Assembly: GCF_001665575.1 (NCBI RefSeq) | Contig: NZ_LZSU01000018.1 | Coordinates: forward strand, 1-64,000 | Direction of reading: 5' to 3' | From: Mycobacterium sp. 852013-51886_SCH5428379 | GTDB taxonomy: Bacteria; Actinomycetota; Actinomycetes; Mycobacteriales; Mycobacteriaceae | Length of the DNA: 64,000 nucleotides | Shown here: positions 25,117-33,568 of the stretch, in pieces | Layout of the letters: every line of letters begins with the position of its first letter | Position numbering within the stretch: the stretch's first letter is position 1 | Made by a program: the position numbers and the translations under genes | The notes under the pieces: generated by a model | The model's input: only the letters and a program-made list of their open reading frames with translations | Database searches by the model: none | What the model was told of the DNA's origin: nothing

Positions 25117-27855
25117 GTGGAACCCGAGCCCAACCCGTCGACCGAGGAGTCAGCCGTCGCGGCATTCCTCGCCGAGACGGCGCTGGGGTCCGCCGGACTG
25201 ATCATCGAGGGCGAAAACGGCATCGGGAAGACCCGCCTGTGGTTGGCCGCGCTCGACGACGCCCGCTCCCGTGGCTACCGCGTGCTGTCGGCGCGCGCCG
25301 GCCAGGCCGAGACCTCACTGGCATACGCAGTGGTCGCCGACCTCCTCGACGACGTCGACGCCGCGGCGGCCCTGCCCGCCGTGCAGCGCCTCGCACTGGA
25401 TCGCATCCTGTTACGCACCGAGGTCGCCGGACCCGACACCGACCATCGAGTGGCCGCGGCGGCGGTGCTCAACACCATCGAGCGGCTCTGCGCGGATACC
25501 CCGGTCGTCGTGGCGATCGACGACGCCCAGTGGCTCGATGCCGAGAGCCGCGAGGTGATCGGGTTCGCCGCCCGGCGGCTGACCGGTCGCGTCGGAATTC
25601 TGCTGACCGAGCGAGCGGAGACCAGGTCGTACAGCACCGCCTGGTTGCAGCTGCCCCGCGGCGAGCATCCGCGGCGGCACCGGGTTCCACCGCTGACCCT
25701 GGGCGGACTGCACGCCATGCTCTCCGAACGGCTCGGCCGCTCGTTTCCGCGCCCCACGCTGATTCGCATCGCCGAGACCTCCGGCGGCAACCCGCTCTAT
25801 GCCCTCGAACTGGCCCGCGCCATCAGCGAGCACACCGAGGCCGGAGAACCCACGCTGCCCGCCACCCTCGCTGACGTCGTCCGCCGCCACATCGAAGGCC
25901 TCGACGACACCGTGCGCGACGTGCTGCTCGCGGCGTCGTGCGTGGCTGCGCCGACCGTCGATCTGATCGCGAGCGTCACCGACCGGGCCTCGGACCGGGT
26001 CATCGAGCTCATGGAGGTCGCCGAGAGCGAGGGCATCGTCGAGATCGACGGTTACCGCATCCGATTCACCCCCCCGCTGCTGGCGCGCGGCGTGTACTCC
26101 GAGGCCGGGCCGGCGCGGCGACGCCATATGCACCGACGGCTCGCCGACGTCATCGCCCATCCCGAACTCAAGGCGCGCCACCTGGCACTGGCGGCGACCA
26201 GACAGGACGACGACACCCTCGCCGCGCTGGACGCCGCCGCCGAGGCCGCCCGCACCCGCGGGGCGCCCGCCGCCGCGGCCGAACTGCTCGAGTTCGCGAT
26301 GCGCCTCGGCGGCGACACCGACCTGCGGCGCCTGCAGGCTGCGGCACACCACTTCACCGCCGGGGACAGCGAACGCGCCGACGCGCTACTGACCGTCACC
26401 GTCCCCCGGATGCCCAGCGGCCCGCTGCGGGCCTTTGCGCTGATTCAACTCGCCGCCGTCGCCCTCGACGACCACGGGTTCGAAGAGGCGAAGGAACGGC
26501 TCGCCGAGGCGCTGGCCGACAGCGAGAGCGATGTCGACCTCCAGGTGTTCTGCCTGCTGATGCTGTCGCTGGCGCAGGGCACCTCGGGCGACGACGGGGA
26601 TTCGCTGGCCAGCGCGGAGCAGGCGATGGTGCTGGCCGAGCGGAGCGGGCAGCCCCAGCTGATCGGCCAGGCGCTCACCGTGCGGGTGATGACGAGGTTC
26701 CTGCACGGGTTCGGGGTGGATGCGGAGGATCTGGATCGGGCGCTCGACCTCGAGGACGCCGACGCCGAAGTGCCGCTGGGACTACGGGCCCGGTGGGCCG
26801 CGGCGTTGCTCATGTCGTGGACCGGCCGCCTCGACGAGGCCCGCGACATCATGAGAGGGATCGCGCGCTACTGCCTCGACCGCGGTGCCGACCGCGACCT
26901 GCTCGTCATCGCCAATCACACCGCGATCGCCGAACTGTGGTGCGGCCACCTCGACAAAGCGACCCGGCTCGCCGACGACGCCGTACAACGGGCCGAACAG
27001 CTCGGCGGCGACCACCTGCGCGTCATCGCCGTCGGCGTCCGCGCCACCGTCAGCGCGTACACCGGAGACGTAGAGGCGGCCCGCGCCGATGTCGCGCTGG
27101 CGCTCGAACTGGCTGAACGGTGTGATTCAACCCCGCGGATGAAGTGGTGGGCCCAGGCGGTACTTGCGTTTCTTGAGGTGTCGCTGGGCCACCACGCCGA
27201 GGCCGCCGCGGCGCTGGAACCCGTTCTGCAGGTGTACGCGAGGACGCCCGGCACGGAGATCATGACCGCCTGGTTCGTGCCCGATGCGGTGGAGGCGTTC
27301 GTGGCGATCGGCCGGGTCGCGGACGCCGAACCGCTCGTCGCCCGACTCGAGGCCGACGGCCGCCGGCTGGACCGGACGTGGATGCTCGCCGTCGGCGCAC
27401 GCTGTCGCGCCCTCGTGCTGGCTGCCACCGGTGACGTGGATGCGGCGGCCGCTGCGGCATCGGAGGCCATGGCTCATCACGAGCGGCTGACAATGCCATT
27501 CGAAAAGGCGCGCACCGCACTGGTTCTCGGACAACTCCAGCGTCGGCAGCGACGGAAGGAGGCGGCTGCCGCCACGTTGGGCGGGGCGCTGTCGACCTTC
27601 GAGGAGATCGGGGCCCGCCTGTGGGCGCAGCGGGTGCGTACCGAACTCGTCCGGGTGAACGTGCGCCCCAGCCGCGACCAGGGCCTGACCCCGTCCGAAC
27701 ACAGGGTGGCAGAACTGGCTGCGGGGGGAATGAGCAACCGCGACATCGCGGCCGCCCTGTTCATCAGCGTCAAGACCGTCGAGGCGAATCTGGGACGGGT
27801 GTACCGCAAACTCGGGGTGCGCGGCCGGGCTTCGCTGGGGCGACACTTCGGCTGA
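25117..27855 (+). CDS. LuxR-family regulator of LAL type (ATPase, TPR-like, HTH)
   Basis: 912 residues from GTG (TTG at 25093 would add 8 residues; neither has a good ribosome-binding site). N-terminal AAA/STAND ATPase with Walker A GENGIGKT (about 32-39) and Walker B VVVAIDDAQWLD; a long helical tetratricopeptide-like middle; and a C-terminal LuxR HTH (LTPSEHRVAELAAGG, NRDIAAALFISVKTVEANL). Such regulators switch on after ligand and ATP binding. Three similar TAGGGG dyads lie up- and downstream and may be its sites. DUF4242 is encoded 73 bp downstream. Confidence 0.9.
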   Translation: MEPEPNPSTEESAVAAFLAETALGSAGLIIEGENGIGKTRLWLAALDDARSRGYRVLSARAGQAETSLAYAVVADLLDDVDAAAALPAVQRLALDRILLRTEVAGPDTDHRVAAAAVLNTIERLCADTPVVVAIDDAQWLDAESREVIGFAARRLTGRVGILLTERAETRSYSTAWLQLPRGEHPRRHRVPPLTLGGLHAMLSERLGRSFPRPTLIRIAETSGGNPLYALELARAISEHTEAGEPTLPATLADVVRRHIEGLDDTVRDVLLAASCVAAPTVDLIASVTDRASDRVIELMEVAESEGIVEIDGYRIRFTPPLLARGVYSEAGPARRRHMHRRLADVIAHPELKARHLALAATRQDDDTLAALDAAAEAARTRGAPAAAAELLEFAMRLGGDTDLRRLQAAAHHFTAGDSERADALLTVTVPRMPSGPLRAFALIQLAAVALDDHGFEEAKERLAEALADSESDVDLQVFCLLMLSLAQGTSGDDGDSLASAEQAMVLAERSGQPQLIGQALTVRVMTRFLHGFGVDAEDLDRALDLEDADAEVPLGLRARWAAALLMSWTGRLDEARDIMRGIARYCLDRGADRDLLVIANHTAIAELWCGHLDKATRLADDAVQRAEQLGGDHLRVIAVGVRATVSAYTGDVEAARADVALALELAERCDSTPRMKWWAQAVLAFLEVSLGHHAEAAAALEPVLQVYARTPGTEIMTAWFVPDAVEAFVAIGRVADAEPLVARLEADGRRLDRTWMLAVGARCRALVLAATGDVDAAAAAASEAMAHHERLTMPFEKARTALVLGQLQRRQRRKEAAAATLGGALSTFEEIGARLWAQRVRTELVRVNVRPSRDQGLTPSEHRVAELAAGGMSNRDIAAALFISVKTVEANLGRVYRKLGVRGRASLGRHFG

Positions 27856-27879
27856 CCGCCGCGCGACGGCATATAGGAG

Positions 27880-27899
27880 TAGGGCAAACCCCAATTCGT
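27880..27899 (+). promoter_or_regulatory. TAGGGG-type motif, copy 2
   Basis: TAGGGCAAACCCCAATTCGT, 29 bp before the DUF4242 start. A possible -10 (TAGCGT, about 27916) places the motif near -35 to -55, the usual place of a LuxR-type activator site. Weaker than copies 1 and 3. Confidence 0.45.
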
Positions 27900-27928
27900 C
27901 GCCGTGCAAATGTCTTTAGCGTGAAACC

Positions 27929-28234
27929 ATGCTCACCGCCGACGCACCGTCGTCCTGTTGTCTGGCGGAGTGGTATCTACCCGACCTGACCGACGAGCTG
28001 ATCGACATCTACGTCGCCCGACTTGTGACGGCGTCGGCGGCCATGCGCGCTGAGGGCGCCGACGTCCATCTGATGCTGACGGTGGCCGTGCCCGGCGACG
28101 AGGTGCTCTACGGCGTGTTCGACGGCTGCGATCCCGAGACGGTCGAGAGGACATGTGAGCGCGCCGGTCTGACCCCGGAACGCCTCAGCGGGAAGGTCGG
28201 CACGCGCATCCTGCACGCGAGTGAGTCACCATAG
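27929..28234 (+). CDS. DUF4242 (SCO4226-type nickel-binding) protein
   Basis: 101 residues. The ferredoxin-like DUF4242 pattern is present: EWYLPDLTDELIDIYVARL, VHLMLTVAVPGDEVLYGVF and TVERTCERAGL. A Streptomyces member binds nickel; here the N-terminal SSCCLAEWY has a double Cys. Its position after the LuxR gene and its upstream TAGGGG motif suggest that it is a target of that regulator. Confidence 0.75.
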   Translation: MLTADAPSSCCLAEWYLPDLTDELIDIYVARLVTASAAMRAEGADVHLMLTVAVPGDEVLYGVFDGCDPETVERTCERAGLTPERLSGKVGTRILHASESP

Positions 28235-28251
28235 GGGAATCCCCGATTCCT
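28232..28251 (+). promoter_or_regulatory. TAGGGG-type motif, copy 3
   Basis: TAGGGGAATCCCCGATTCCT, with a perfect GGGGA-A-TCCCC dyad and the same ATTCCT tail as copy 1. It starts inside the DUF4242 stop codon and faces the 250-bp region with no clear gene, so its target may be the small membrane protein at 28488. Confidence 0.45.
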
Positions 28252-28314
28252 GCGTCGTTGTTCCGGCGGATGCTGTACGAGCGCTCAGCCGCCCGGGGGA
28301 TGCGGCTGGCGCAG

Positions 28315-28350
28315 CTTGTCTACCTGCCGACGGGGCGGCAGGTAGACAAG
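28315..28350. repeat. Perfect 15-bp inverted repeat
   Basis: Arms 28315-28329 (CTTGTCTACCTGCCG) and 28336-28350 are exact reverse complements around a 6-nt loop (ACGGGG). No T-run follows on either strand, so it is more like a TetR-type operator or an RNA hairpin than a plain terminator. It lies in the 253-bp stretch between DUF4242 and the small membrane protein, where I see no convincing gene, and no TetR gene is near. Confidence 0.7.
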
Positions 28351-28487
28351 TATCACCCTCGCGGGCCGCTTCGTCGAGAATCGAAATTCGGCGCCATGCG
28401 AATGCGCGAAATTGCCGTAAAGTGCGCATTGTTCGAATGCAAGCAGCGTAAGTCGGTATACGAATAATTCGCTGTAGGGGGTACGCC

Positions 28488-28655
28488 TTGACCGAGGTCG
28501 ATCAGCTGTGGAAACAGGTTCGGCGTCGCCTCAGGCATGTGCGCCGAGACTTCCGAATTCGGCGGGAAGAGGCTCATCCGGCCGTGGGATTCGTCGCGGT
28601 GGGACTGCTCATTCTGGTGACGATTTCGGCCGTGGTGTACGCGCTGTCGCTATAG
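28488..28655 (+). CDS. Small single-pass membrane protein
   Basis: 55 residues from TTG preceded by TAGGGGG at 7 nt. A very basic N-terminal half (QVRRRLRHVRRDFRIRREE) precedes one transmembrane helix (VGFVAVGLLILVTISAVVYA). The topology suggests cytoplasmic basic domain and C-terminus out. No family recognised. It is followed directly by the large inverted repeat. Confidence 0.55.
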   Translation: MTEVDQLWKQVRRRLRHVRRDFRIRREEAHPAVGFVAVGLLILVTISAVVYALSL

Positions 28656-28661
28656 CCGAAT

Positions 28662-28731
28662 TCGCAATGTCGGTCTCACAGCGTTGTCATGGATATATCT
28701 GCATGACGCAGCTGTGAGACCGACATTGCGA
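28662..28731. repeat. Nested 21-bp perfect inverted repeat
   Basis: Arms 28662-28682 and 28711-28731 are perfect reverse complements (core GTCGGTCTCACAGC / GCTGTGAGACCGAC). The 28-nt loop holds a further 6-bp stem (GTCATG at 28686-28691 with CATGAC at 28702-28707) around an AT-rich 10-nt loop. It lies between convergent genes (small membrane protein and MFS carrier), so it could serve as a bidirectional terminator or be a mobile palindromic unit. No target-site duplication was identified. Confidence 0.8.
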
Positions 28732-28756
28732 TCGGACTGCGAGGAATCCCGAGCCG

Positions 28757-30127
28757 CTATCCGCGGAACGGCACCGCCGGCGCGACTCGGTCGGCCTGAT
28801 CGTCTGTCAATTGCGCGTCGATCTCGTCGAGCTCGAGATGCCTGCGATCCTTGGCGAACGAGATGGCGACCATGGCGATGATGGTCGTGAGGATCGCGAA
28901 TCCGGTGACCATCCACAGTGATCCGTCGGCCCACATCACCATGGCCGCGGCGAGCGCCGGGGTGAAGCTGGCCAGCAGGATGGACGCCATCTGGTAGCCG
29001 ATGGAGATCCCGGAGTACCGCACCGCGGTCGGGAACAGCTCGCAGTACAGCGCGGGCAGCGGGGCGTAGACCATCGCGTGTCCCAGCGCCAGGAAGACGG
29101 TGACGCCGACGACGATGCCCCACAGCTCTCCGGTGTGCACCAGCGCGAAGATCGGCCACGTCGTCACGACGATGAGCGCGCCACCGATCAGGAACGTCTT
29201 GACCCGTCCGATGCGATCGGAGAGGCGGCCGAACACCGGGATCATGATGATGTTCGCCGTCGCACCGATCATCGATGCGATCAGCCCATAGGACCGCGGT
29301 GCCCCGAGATTGGTGGTGACGTAGGAGAGCACGAAAGTCGTGAACAGGTAATAGTTCCCAGCTTCGGCGAAGCGGCCGAAGATGGCGATCAGCAGCGAGC
29401 GCTTGTGGTCACGGAACAGCACGACCGCGGGCGCCTTGCGCTTCTCGATCTCCGCCTCCATCTTTGCCTTCTCCTCCAGGAAGGCCGGGCTCTCGGCCGC
29501 CCGCAGGCGGATGTAGAGACCCACGAATGCCAAGACGATCGCGAGCAGGAACGGGATGCGCCAGCCCCACTCGTCGAAGGCGTCCCCGGAGATCCAGGAC
29601 GACAGCGAGACGACCGCGGTGCCGAGCAGCAGACCTGCCGACACACCGATCTGTGGCCACGAGCCGAACAGGCCGCGTTTCTCGCGCGGCGCGTTCTCCA
29701 CGGCGATGATCGCCGCGCCGCCCCACTCGCCGCCGACCGCGAAGCCCTGAGCGAGTCGCAGTACGCAGAGCAGCAGCGGTGCGGCGACACCGATCTGGGC
29801 GTAGGTGGGCAGGAAGCCGATCGCCGCGGTGGCCACCGTCATGATCGTGAAGGTCATGATCAGGGTGGCTTTACGGCCGATCCGGTCGCCGAGGTGCCCC
29901 GAGACGAAGGCACCGACGGGCCGGGCGAGGAAGCCGACGCCGAAGGTCGCCAGCGAGACGATCTGACCAACCGCGCCGGGCAGATTGGGGAAGAACAGGT
30001 TGCCGAAGACGAGCGCTGCGGCAGTGCCGTAAACCGTGTATTCGTACCACTCGACGATCGCGCCGATGGTGCCGGACTGCACGGATCGCCGGCGGAGCTG
30101 CTCCGGCGTCAGGGTGGCGGTGGCCAT
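28757..30127 (-). CDS. MFS transporter, metabolite:H+ symporter (MHS) type
   Basis: 456 residues, 12 predicted transmembrane helices. The MHS signature GHLGDRIGRKATLI after helix 2 and RLAQGFAVGGEWGGA in helix 4-5, GRLSDRIGRVKTFLIGG in the second half. The family carries organic acids, betaines and similar solutes with protons. It follows the HisD-like dehydrogenase by 47 bp on the same strand and so probably imports that enzyme's substrate. Start supported by GGAG. Confidence 0.9.
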   Translation of the reverse strand: MATATLTPEQLRRRSVQSGTIGAIVEWYEYTVYGTAAALVFGNLFFPNLPGAVGQIVSLATFGVGFLARPVGAFVSGHLGDRIGRKATLIMTFTIMTVATAAIGFLPTYAQIGVAAPLLLCVLRLAQGFAVGGEWGGAAIIAVENAPREKRGLFGSWPQIGVSAGLLLGTAVVSLSSWISGDAFDEWGWRIPFLLAIVLAFVGLYIRLRAAESPAFLEEKAKMEAEIEKRKAPAVVLFRDHKRSLLIAIFGRFAEAGNYYLFTTFVLSYVTTNLGAPRSYGLIASMIGATANIIMIPVFGRLSDRIGRVKTFLIGGALIVVTTWPIFALVHTGELWGIVVGVTVFLALGHAMVYAPLPALYCELFPTAVRYSGISIGYQMASILLASFTPALAAAMVMWADGSLWMVTGFAILTTIIAMVAISFAKDRRHLELDEIDAQLTDDQADRVAPAVPFRG

Positions 30128-30174
30128 GATTCTCCGATCGATGATGCTGAGGTTTTGGTGCGGACCCGGCCGCG

Positions 30175-31521
30175 CTATCCGGCGAAGTCGTGGTCGGACC
30201 AGGCGAGCTTCTCGCCCCGGTATTTCGCCGCCCGCACGTCACCGGAGCGAGCATGGCCCTCGAAGAGCTCCACACGGGCGGCGCGCCCGCACAGCTCGCC
30301 GAAGAAGGCGCTCGACTCGGTGTTCGTGACCTCCTGGTAGGTGACGGTGCGCAGGTACTTGCCGACCCACAGGCCGCCGGTATAGCGGGCGGCACCGCGC
30401 GTCGGAAGGACGTGGTTGGTGCCGATCACCTTGTCGCCGTAGGAGACACAGGTACCTTCACCGAGGAAGAGGGCACCGTAGTCGTGCATCTTGTCCAGTG
30501 CCTCACGGGGGTTCTCAGTGAGGATCTGGACGTGCTCGGAGGCGTACTGGTCGGCCAGTGCGTAGGCGTCGTCCAGCGTCTCGACGACACGGACCTCGCC
30601 CCAGTCCCGCCATGCCGGCTCGGCGAAGTCGCGAGTGGGCATGTCGACCAGAATCTTCTCGATGTGTTCGATGACCTCGCGCCCGAGGTCCTCACTGGTG
30701 GTGATCAGCACTGCGGGTGAATCCGGGCCGTGCTCGGCCTGCGACAGCAGGTCGACCGCCACGATGAACGGATCGGCGTGCTCATCGGCGACGATGAGCA
30801 CCTCGGTCGGACCGGCGAACAGGTCGATGCCGACCTCGCCGAACAGCTGGCGCTTGGCCTCGGCGACGAACGCGTTGCCGGGGCCGGCGAGCATGTTGAC
30901 CGGGGCGATGGTCTCGGTGCCGACAGCCATTGCGGCGACGGCTTGGATGCCGCCCAGCAGGTAGATCTCGTCGGCCCCGGCCAGATGCATCGCGGCGATC
31001 GTGGCGTCGGGCACCTCACCCCGGATCAGGGGTGTGCAGGCGGCGACGCGCTGCACGCCGGCGACCTTCGCAGTCACGATCGTCATGTGCGCGCTGGCCA
31101 ACAGCGGGTACTTGCCGCCCGGGATGTATGCGCCCGCCGCCTGGACCGGGACGTTCTTCTGACCCAGGAAGACGCCCGGGAGCGTCTCGATCTCGAAGTC
31201 GGACAGCGATTCCAACTGCTTCTGCGCCATCACGCGGACCTGCTGCTGGACGAATTCGATGTCCTCGATGACCTGACGCGGCACCCGGGCGATGATCTCC
31301 TCGAGCTGCTCGGGGGTGAGCAGATAGCTGTCCGCCGAGTACTTGTCGAACTTCTCCGAGTATTCGCGCACGGCGGCGTCGCCGCGGGTGCGGATGTCGT
31401 CGATCACGCTTTCGACGGTGGACCGGACCTCGGCCGTGCTCCCCCGCTCGACGCTTTCCCGCAACGGGGTCTTGAGGTCTTTGGTGGGGATCACGTTTCG
31501 TGGCGCAGTGGCGGTCGTCAT
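30175..31521 (-). CDS. Histidinol-dehydrogenase-like NAD-dependent alcohol dehydrogenase (catabolic)
   Basis: 448 residues with an AAGGAG ribosome-binding site. HisD-fold motifs are conserved: AGAYIPGGKYPLLASAHM, AGPGNAFVAEAKRQLFG, zinc ligands in LLSQAEHG (Gln, His), the SEHVQIL Glu-His pair, GDKVIGTNHVLPT, and a C-terminal His (FEGHARSG). Its operon with an MFS carrier and a divergent LacI regulator, not with his genes, points to oxidation of an imported diol or alcohol; sulfopropanediol dehydrogenase (HpsN) is one precedent. Substrate not shown. Confidence 0.85.
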   Translation of the reverse strand: MTTATAPRNVIPTKDLKTPLRESVERGSTAEVRSTVESVIDDIRTRGDAAVREYSEKFDKYSADSYLLTPEQLEEIIARVPRQVIEDIEFVQQQVRVMAQKQLESLSDFEIETLPGVFLGQKNVPVQAAGAYIPGGKYPLLASAHMTIVTAKVAGVQRVAACTPLIRGEVPDATIAAMHLAGADEIYLLGGIQAVAAMAVGTETIAPVNMLAGPGNAFVAEAKRQLFGEVGIDLFAGPTEVLIVADEHADPFIVAVDLLSQAEHGPDSPAVLITTSEDLGREVIEHIEKILVDMPTRDFAEPAWRDWGEVRVVETLDDAYALADQYASEHVQILTENPREALDKMHDYGALFLGEGTCVSYGDKVIGTNHVLPTRGAARYTGGLWVGKYLRTVTYQEVTNTESSAFFGELCGRAARVELFEGHARSGDVRAAKYRGEKLAWSDHDFAG

Positions 31522-31608
31522 GAATCTCCTTGAATCGGCTTGTTCGACCGGATCTCCGGCCTGGATCACTCGGCGTGGCGCTTGTGCTGCGCGTCACCTG
31601 CCCGACCG

Positions 31609-31637
31609 AGTGTATTCGTATGCATCCATGATCGCAA
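31609..31637 (-). promoter_or_regulatory. Candidate promoter of the dehydrogenase-transporter operon
   Basis: On the minus strand TTGCGA (31632-31637), 17-bp spacer, TACACT (31609-31614). It is 88 bp upstream of the ATG. An ATGCAT palindrome lies in the spacer and could be part of a LacI operator. Confidence 0.4.
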
Positions 31638-31764
31638 GTAGCATGAGTTGACCCGCCAAAAGGCTGTATTGAACTGGTAGTTTGTAGGCGCAACAGTGTG
31701 TTTTCGTATCCAAATCAGATGTGGCGGATAGCCTCGACGAAGCAACACCGGAGGATGACCACGA

Positions 31765-32751
31765 ATGCCGACCAGCCACGACGTCGCTCGCCTCGCCGGC
31801 GTCTCACAGGCCACCGTGTCTCGGGCCCTGAGCGGCGGCAGCGTGAGCGCGGCCACGCGCAAGAAAATCCTCGAGGCCGCCGCCACCGTCGGATACGTAC
31901 CGAATCTCGGGGCACGCGCGATGAAGACCGGCCGGGTCAACACCGTCGGGGTCGTCGTCGCGGATCTGAAGAATCCGTTCTATCCCGAGATCCTCGACGC
32001 GCTGACGTTCCATCTCGACGCGGCGGGGCAGAAGGTCACGCTGTGGAACTCCGACGGACCCGGTAACGACGCCGCGCTCGAGGCCATCAACGCCGGCTCC
32101 GTCGACGGGGTCATCTTCACGACCGTCACCGAGGCGTCGGCGCCGCTGCGCGCGGCGCTGGACAAACACAAGCCGGTGGTGCTCATCAACCGCACGGTCG
32201 AAACCCTCGGATGCGACCAGGTGTCCAGCGACAACGTCGCGGGCGGTCACGCCGTTGCCGAGTATTTCCTGACCCACGGTCGCCGTGAGATCGCTTTCAT
32301 CGGCGGACCTTCCGCGGCGAGTACGGCGCGAGACCGGTTCCGCGGATTCGCCGAGCGACTCGGGTCGGCGGGGGTGCAGTTGGAGCCCGACCGCACGTTG
32401 GTCGGGTCGTTCAGTCACGATTTCGGCTACAACGCCGTGATCCGGCTACTCGAGGGTGCACAGCGTCCCGACGCCATCTTCTGCAGCAACGACCTGATCG
32501 CGTTCGGCGCACTCGACGCCGCGCGGGCCGCCGGGGTGGCGGTACCCGAGGACCTGTGGATCGTCGGCTTCGACGACATCGCGATGTCGGCCTGGCCGGC
32601 CTTCGACCTCACCACGGTTCATCAGCCCAGCCGGGCCATGGCCGAGGCGGGGGCCCAGGCGCTGCTCGATCGCATCCGGCAACCGACCGCGCCCTATCGG
32701 ACGCTGACGTTCCGCTGTCATCTGGTGGTGCGGGGTTCGACGGGTCCCTAG
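31765..32751 (+). CDS. LacI-family transcriptional regulator
   Basis: 328 residues. N-terminal HTH (TSHDVARLAGVSQATVSRAL) with hinge helix region (VPNLGARAMKTGR), followed by a periplasmic-binding-protein-like effector domain (TVGVVVADLKNPFYPEIL, DGVIFTTV, IFCSNDLIAFGALDAARAAG, GFDDIAMSAW). Preceded by GGAGG-like CCGGAGGATG. Divergent from the HisD-like/MFS operon across 243 bp, hence the likely repressor of it with the substrate as inducer. Confidence 0.9.
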   Translation: MPTSHDVARLAGVSQATVSRALSGGSVSAATRKKILEAAATVGYVPNLGARAMKTGRVNTVGVVVADLKNPFYPEILDALTFHLDAAGQKVTLWNSDGPGNDAALEAINAGSVDGVIFTTVTEASAPLRAALDKHKPVVLINRTVETLGCDQVSSDNVAGGHAVAEYFLTHGRREIAFIGGPSAASTARDRFRGFAERLGSAGVQLEPDRTLVGSFSHDFGYNAVIRLLEGAQRPDAIFCSNDLIAFGALDAARAAGVAVPEDLWIVGFDDIAMSAWPAFDLTTVHQPSRAMAEAGAQALLDRIRQPTAPYRTLTFRCHLVVRGSTGP

Positions 32752-32756
32752 ACACG

Positions 32757-32782
32757 TCAGGCCCCCTCGAAAGGGGGCCTGA
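32757..32782. terminator. Bidirectional hairpin terminator
   Basis: Stem AGGCCCCCT / AGGGGGCCT at 32759-32767 and 32772-32780, extended by two more pairs, with a 4-nt CGAA loop. It lies right after lacI (plus) and 6 bp from the 3' end of tRNA-Tyr (minus), so it probably ends both. No long U-run, as is usual in mycobacteria. Confidence 0.7.
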
Positions 32783-32788
32783 TCAGTG

Positions 32789-32871
32789 TGGCAGGTACAG
32801 GATTCGAACCTGTGTAGGCGTAAGCCGACGGATTTACAGTCCGCTCCCATTGGCCGCTCGGGCAACCTGCC
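32789..32871 (-). tRNA. tRNA-Tyr (GTA)
   Basis: 83 nt; acceptor stem GGCAGGT / ACCTGCC, D-arm GCCCGAGCGGCC, anticodon loop CTGTAAA with anticodon GTA, long variable arm as expected for bacterial tRNA-Tyr, and T-loop GGTTCGAATCC. Discriminator base A; CCA is not encoded. Confidence 0.95.
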
Positions 32872-32986
32872 TCTTCGATCGCACCGTCCTTGCGGATTTG
32901 GTGCGACTAGCAGGGTACAACGAGGATGGGCCGAAGACGAAAACGCCTCAGGGCGGCAGCCGAACCAGCAGGAAGGGAGCGAGTCC

Positions 32987-33478
32987 ATGGCGGATTCCAG
33001 CTTCGACGTCGTCAGCAAGGTCGATCGCCAGGAGGTCGACAACGCGCTCAACCAAGCCGCCAAAGAGCTGAGCACGCGCTTCGACTTCCGCGGCACCGAC
33101 ACCACCATCGCCTGGAAGGGCGAGGAGGCCATCGAGATCGTCAGCTCCACCGAGGAGCGGGTGAAGGCCGCCGTCGACGTGTTCAAGGAGAAGCTCGTGC
33201 GCCGCGACATCTCCATGAAGGCGTTCGACGCCGCCGACCCCCAGCCCAGCGGGAAGACCTACAAGGTCAACGGCACCATCAAAGAGGGCATCACCAGCGA
33301 GCAGGCCAAGAAGATCACGAAGATCATCCGGGACGAGGGCCCGAAGGGCGTCAAGGCGCAGATCCAGGGCGACGAGATCCGCGTCAGCAGCAAGAAGCGC
33401 GACGACCTGCAGACCGTCATCGCGCTGCTCAAGCAGGCCGACCTCGAGGTAGCGCTGCAGTTCGTCAACTACCGCTGA
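32987..33478 (+). CDS. yajQ: YajQ-family nucleotide-binding protein (Rv0566c orthologue)
   Basis: 163 residues, ribosome-binding site GGAAGGGAG. Two ferredoxin-like halves: [28 protein letters not shown], then [13 protein letters not shown] and [19 protein letters not shown]. YajQ proteins bind GTP/ATP and, in other bacteria, cyclic di-GMP. Next to gpsA as in M. tuberculosis. A cyclic di-GMP link would fit the EAL-domain gene two positions downstream but is inference. Confidence 0.92.
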   Translation: MADSSFDVVSKVDRQEVDNALNQAAKELSTRFDFRGTDTTIAWKGEEAIEIVSSTEERVKAAVDVFKEKLVRRDISMKAFDAADPQPSGKTYKVNGTIKEGITSEQAKKITKIIRDEGPKGVKAQIQGDEIRVSSKKRDDLQTVIALLKQADLEVALQFVNYR

Positions 33479-33568
33479 CGAGGACTGCGTCGGTACCGGC
33501 GGGCGACTCTCGGGTAGAGGCCACCGAATCGACCTCTCCCGCGCATCAGTCGCCCTACGCTGAGCGCC

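Noticed and set aside
28258..28467. 69-codon plus-strand frame in the gene-poor stretch
   Set aside because: It runs straight through the perfect 15-bp palindrome, has no ribosome-binding site and no recognisable pattern.
30175..31521. Calling the HisD-like gene hisD of histidine synthesis
   Set aside because: No his genes nearby, and operon with a carrier and a LacI regulator indicates a catabolic paralogue.
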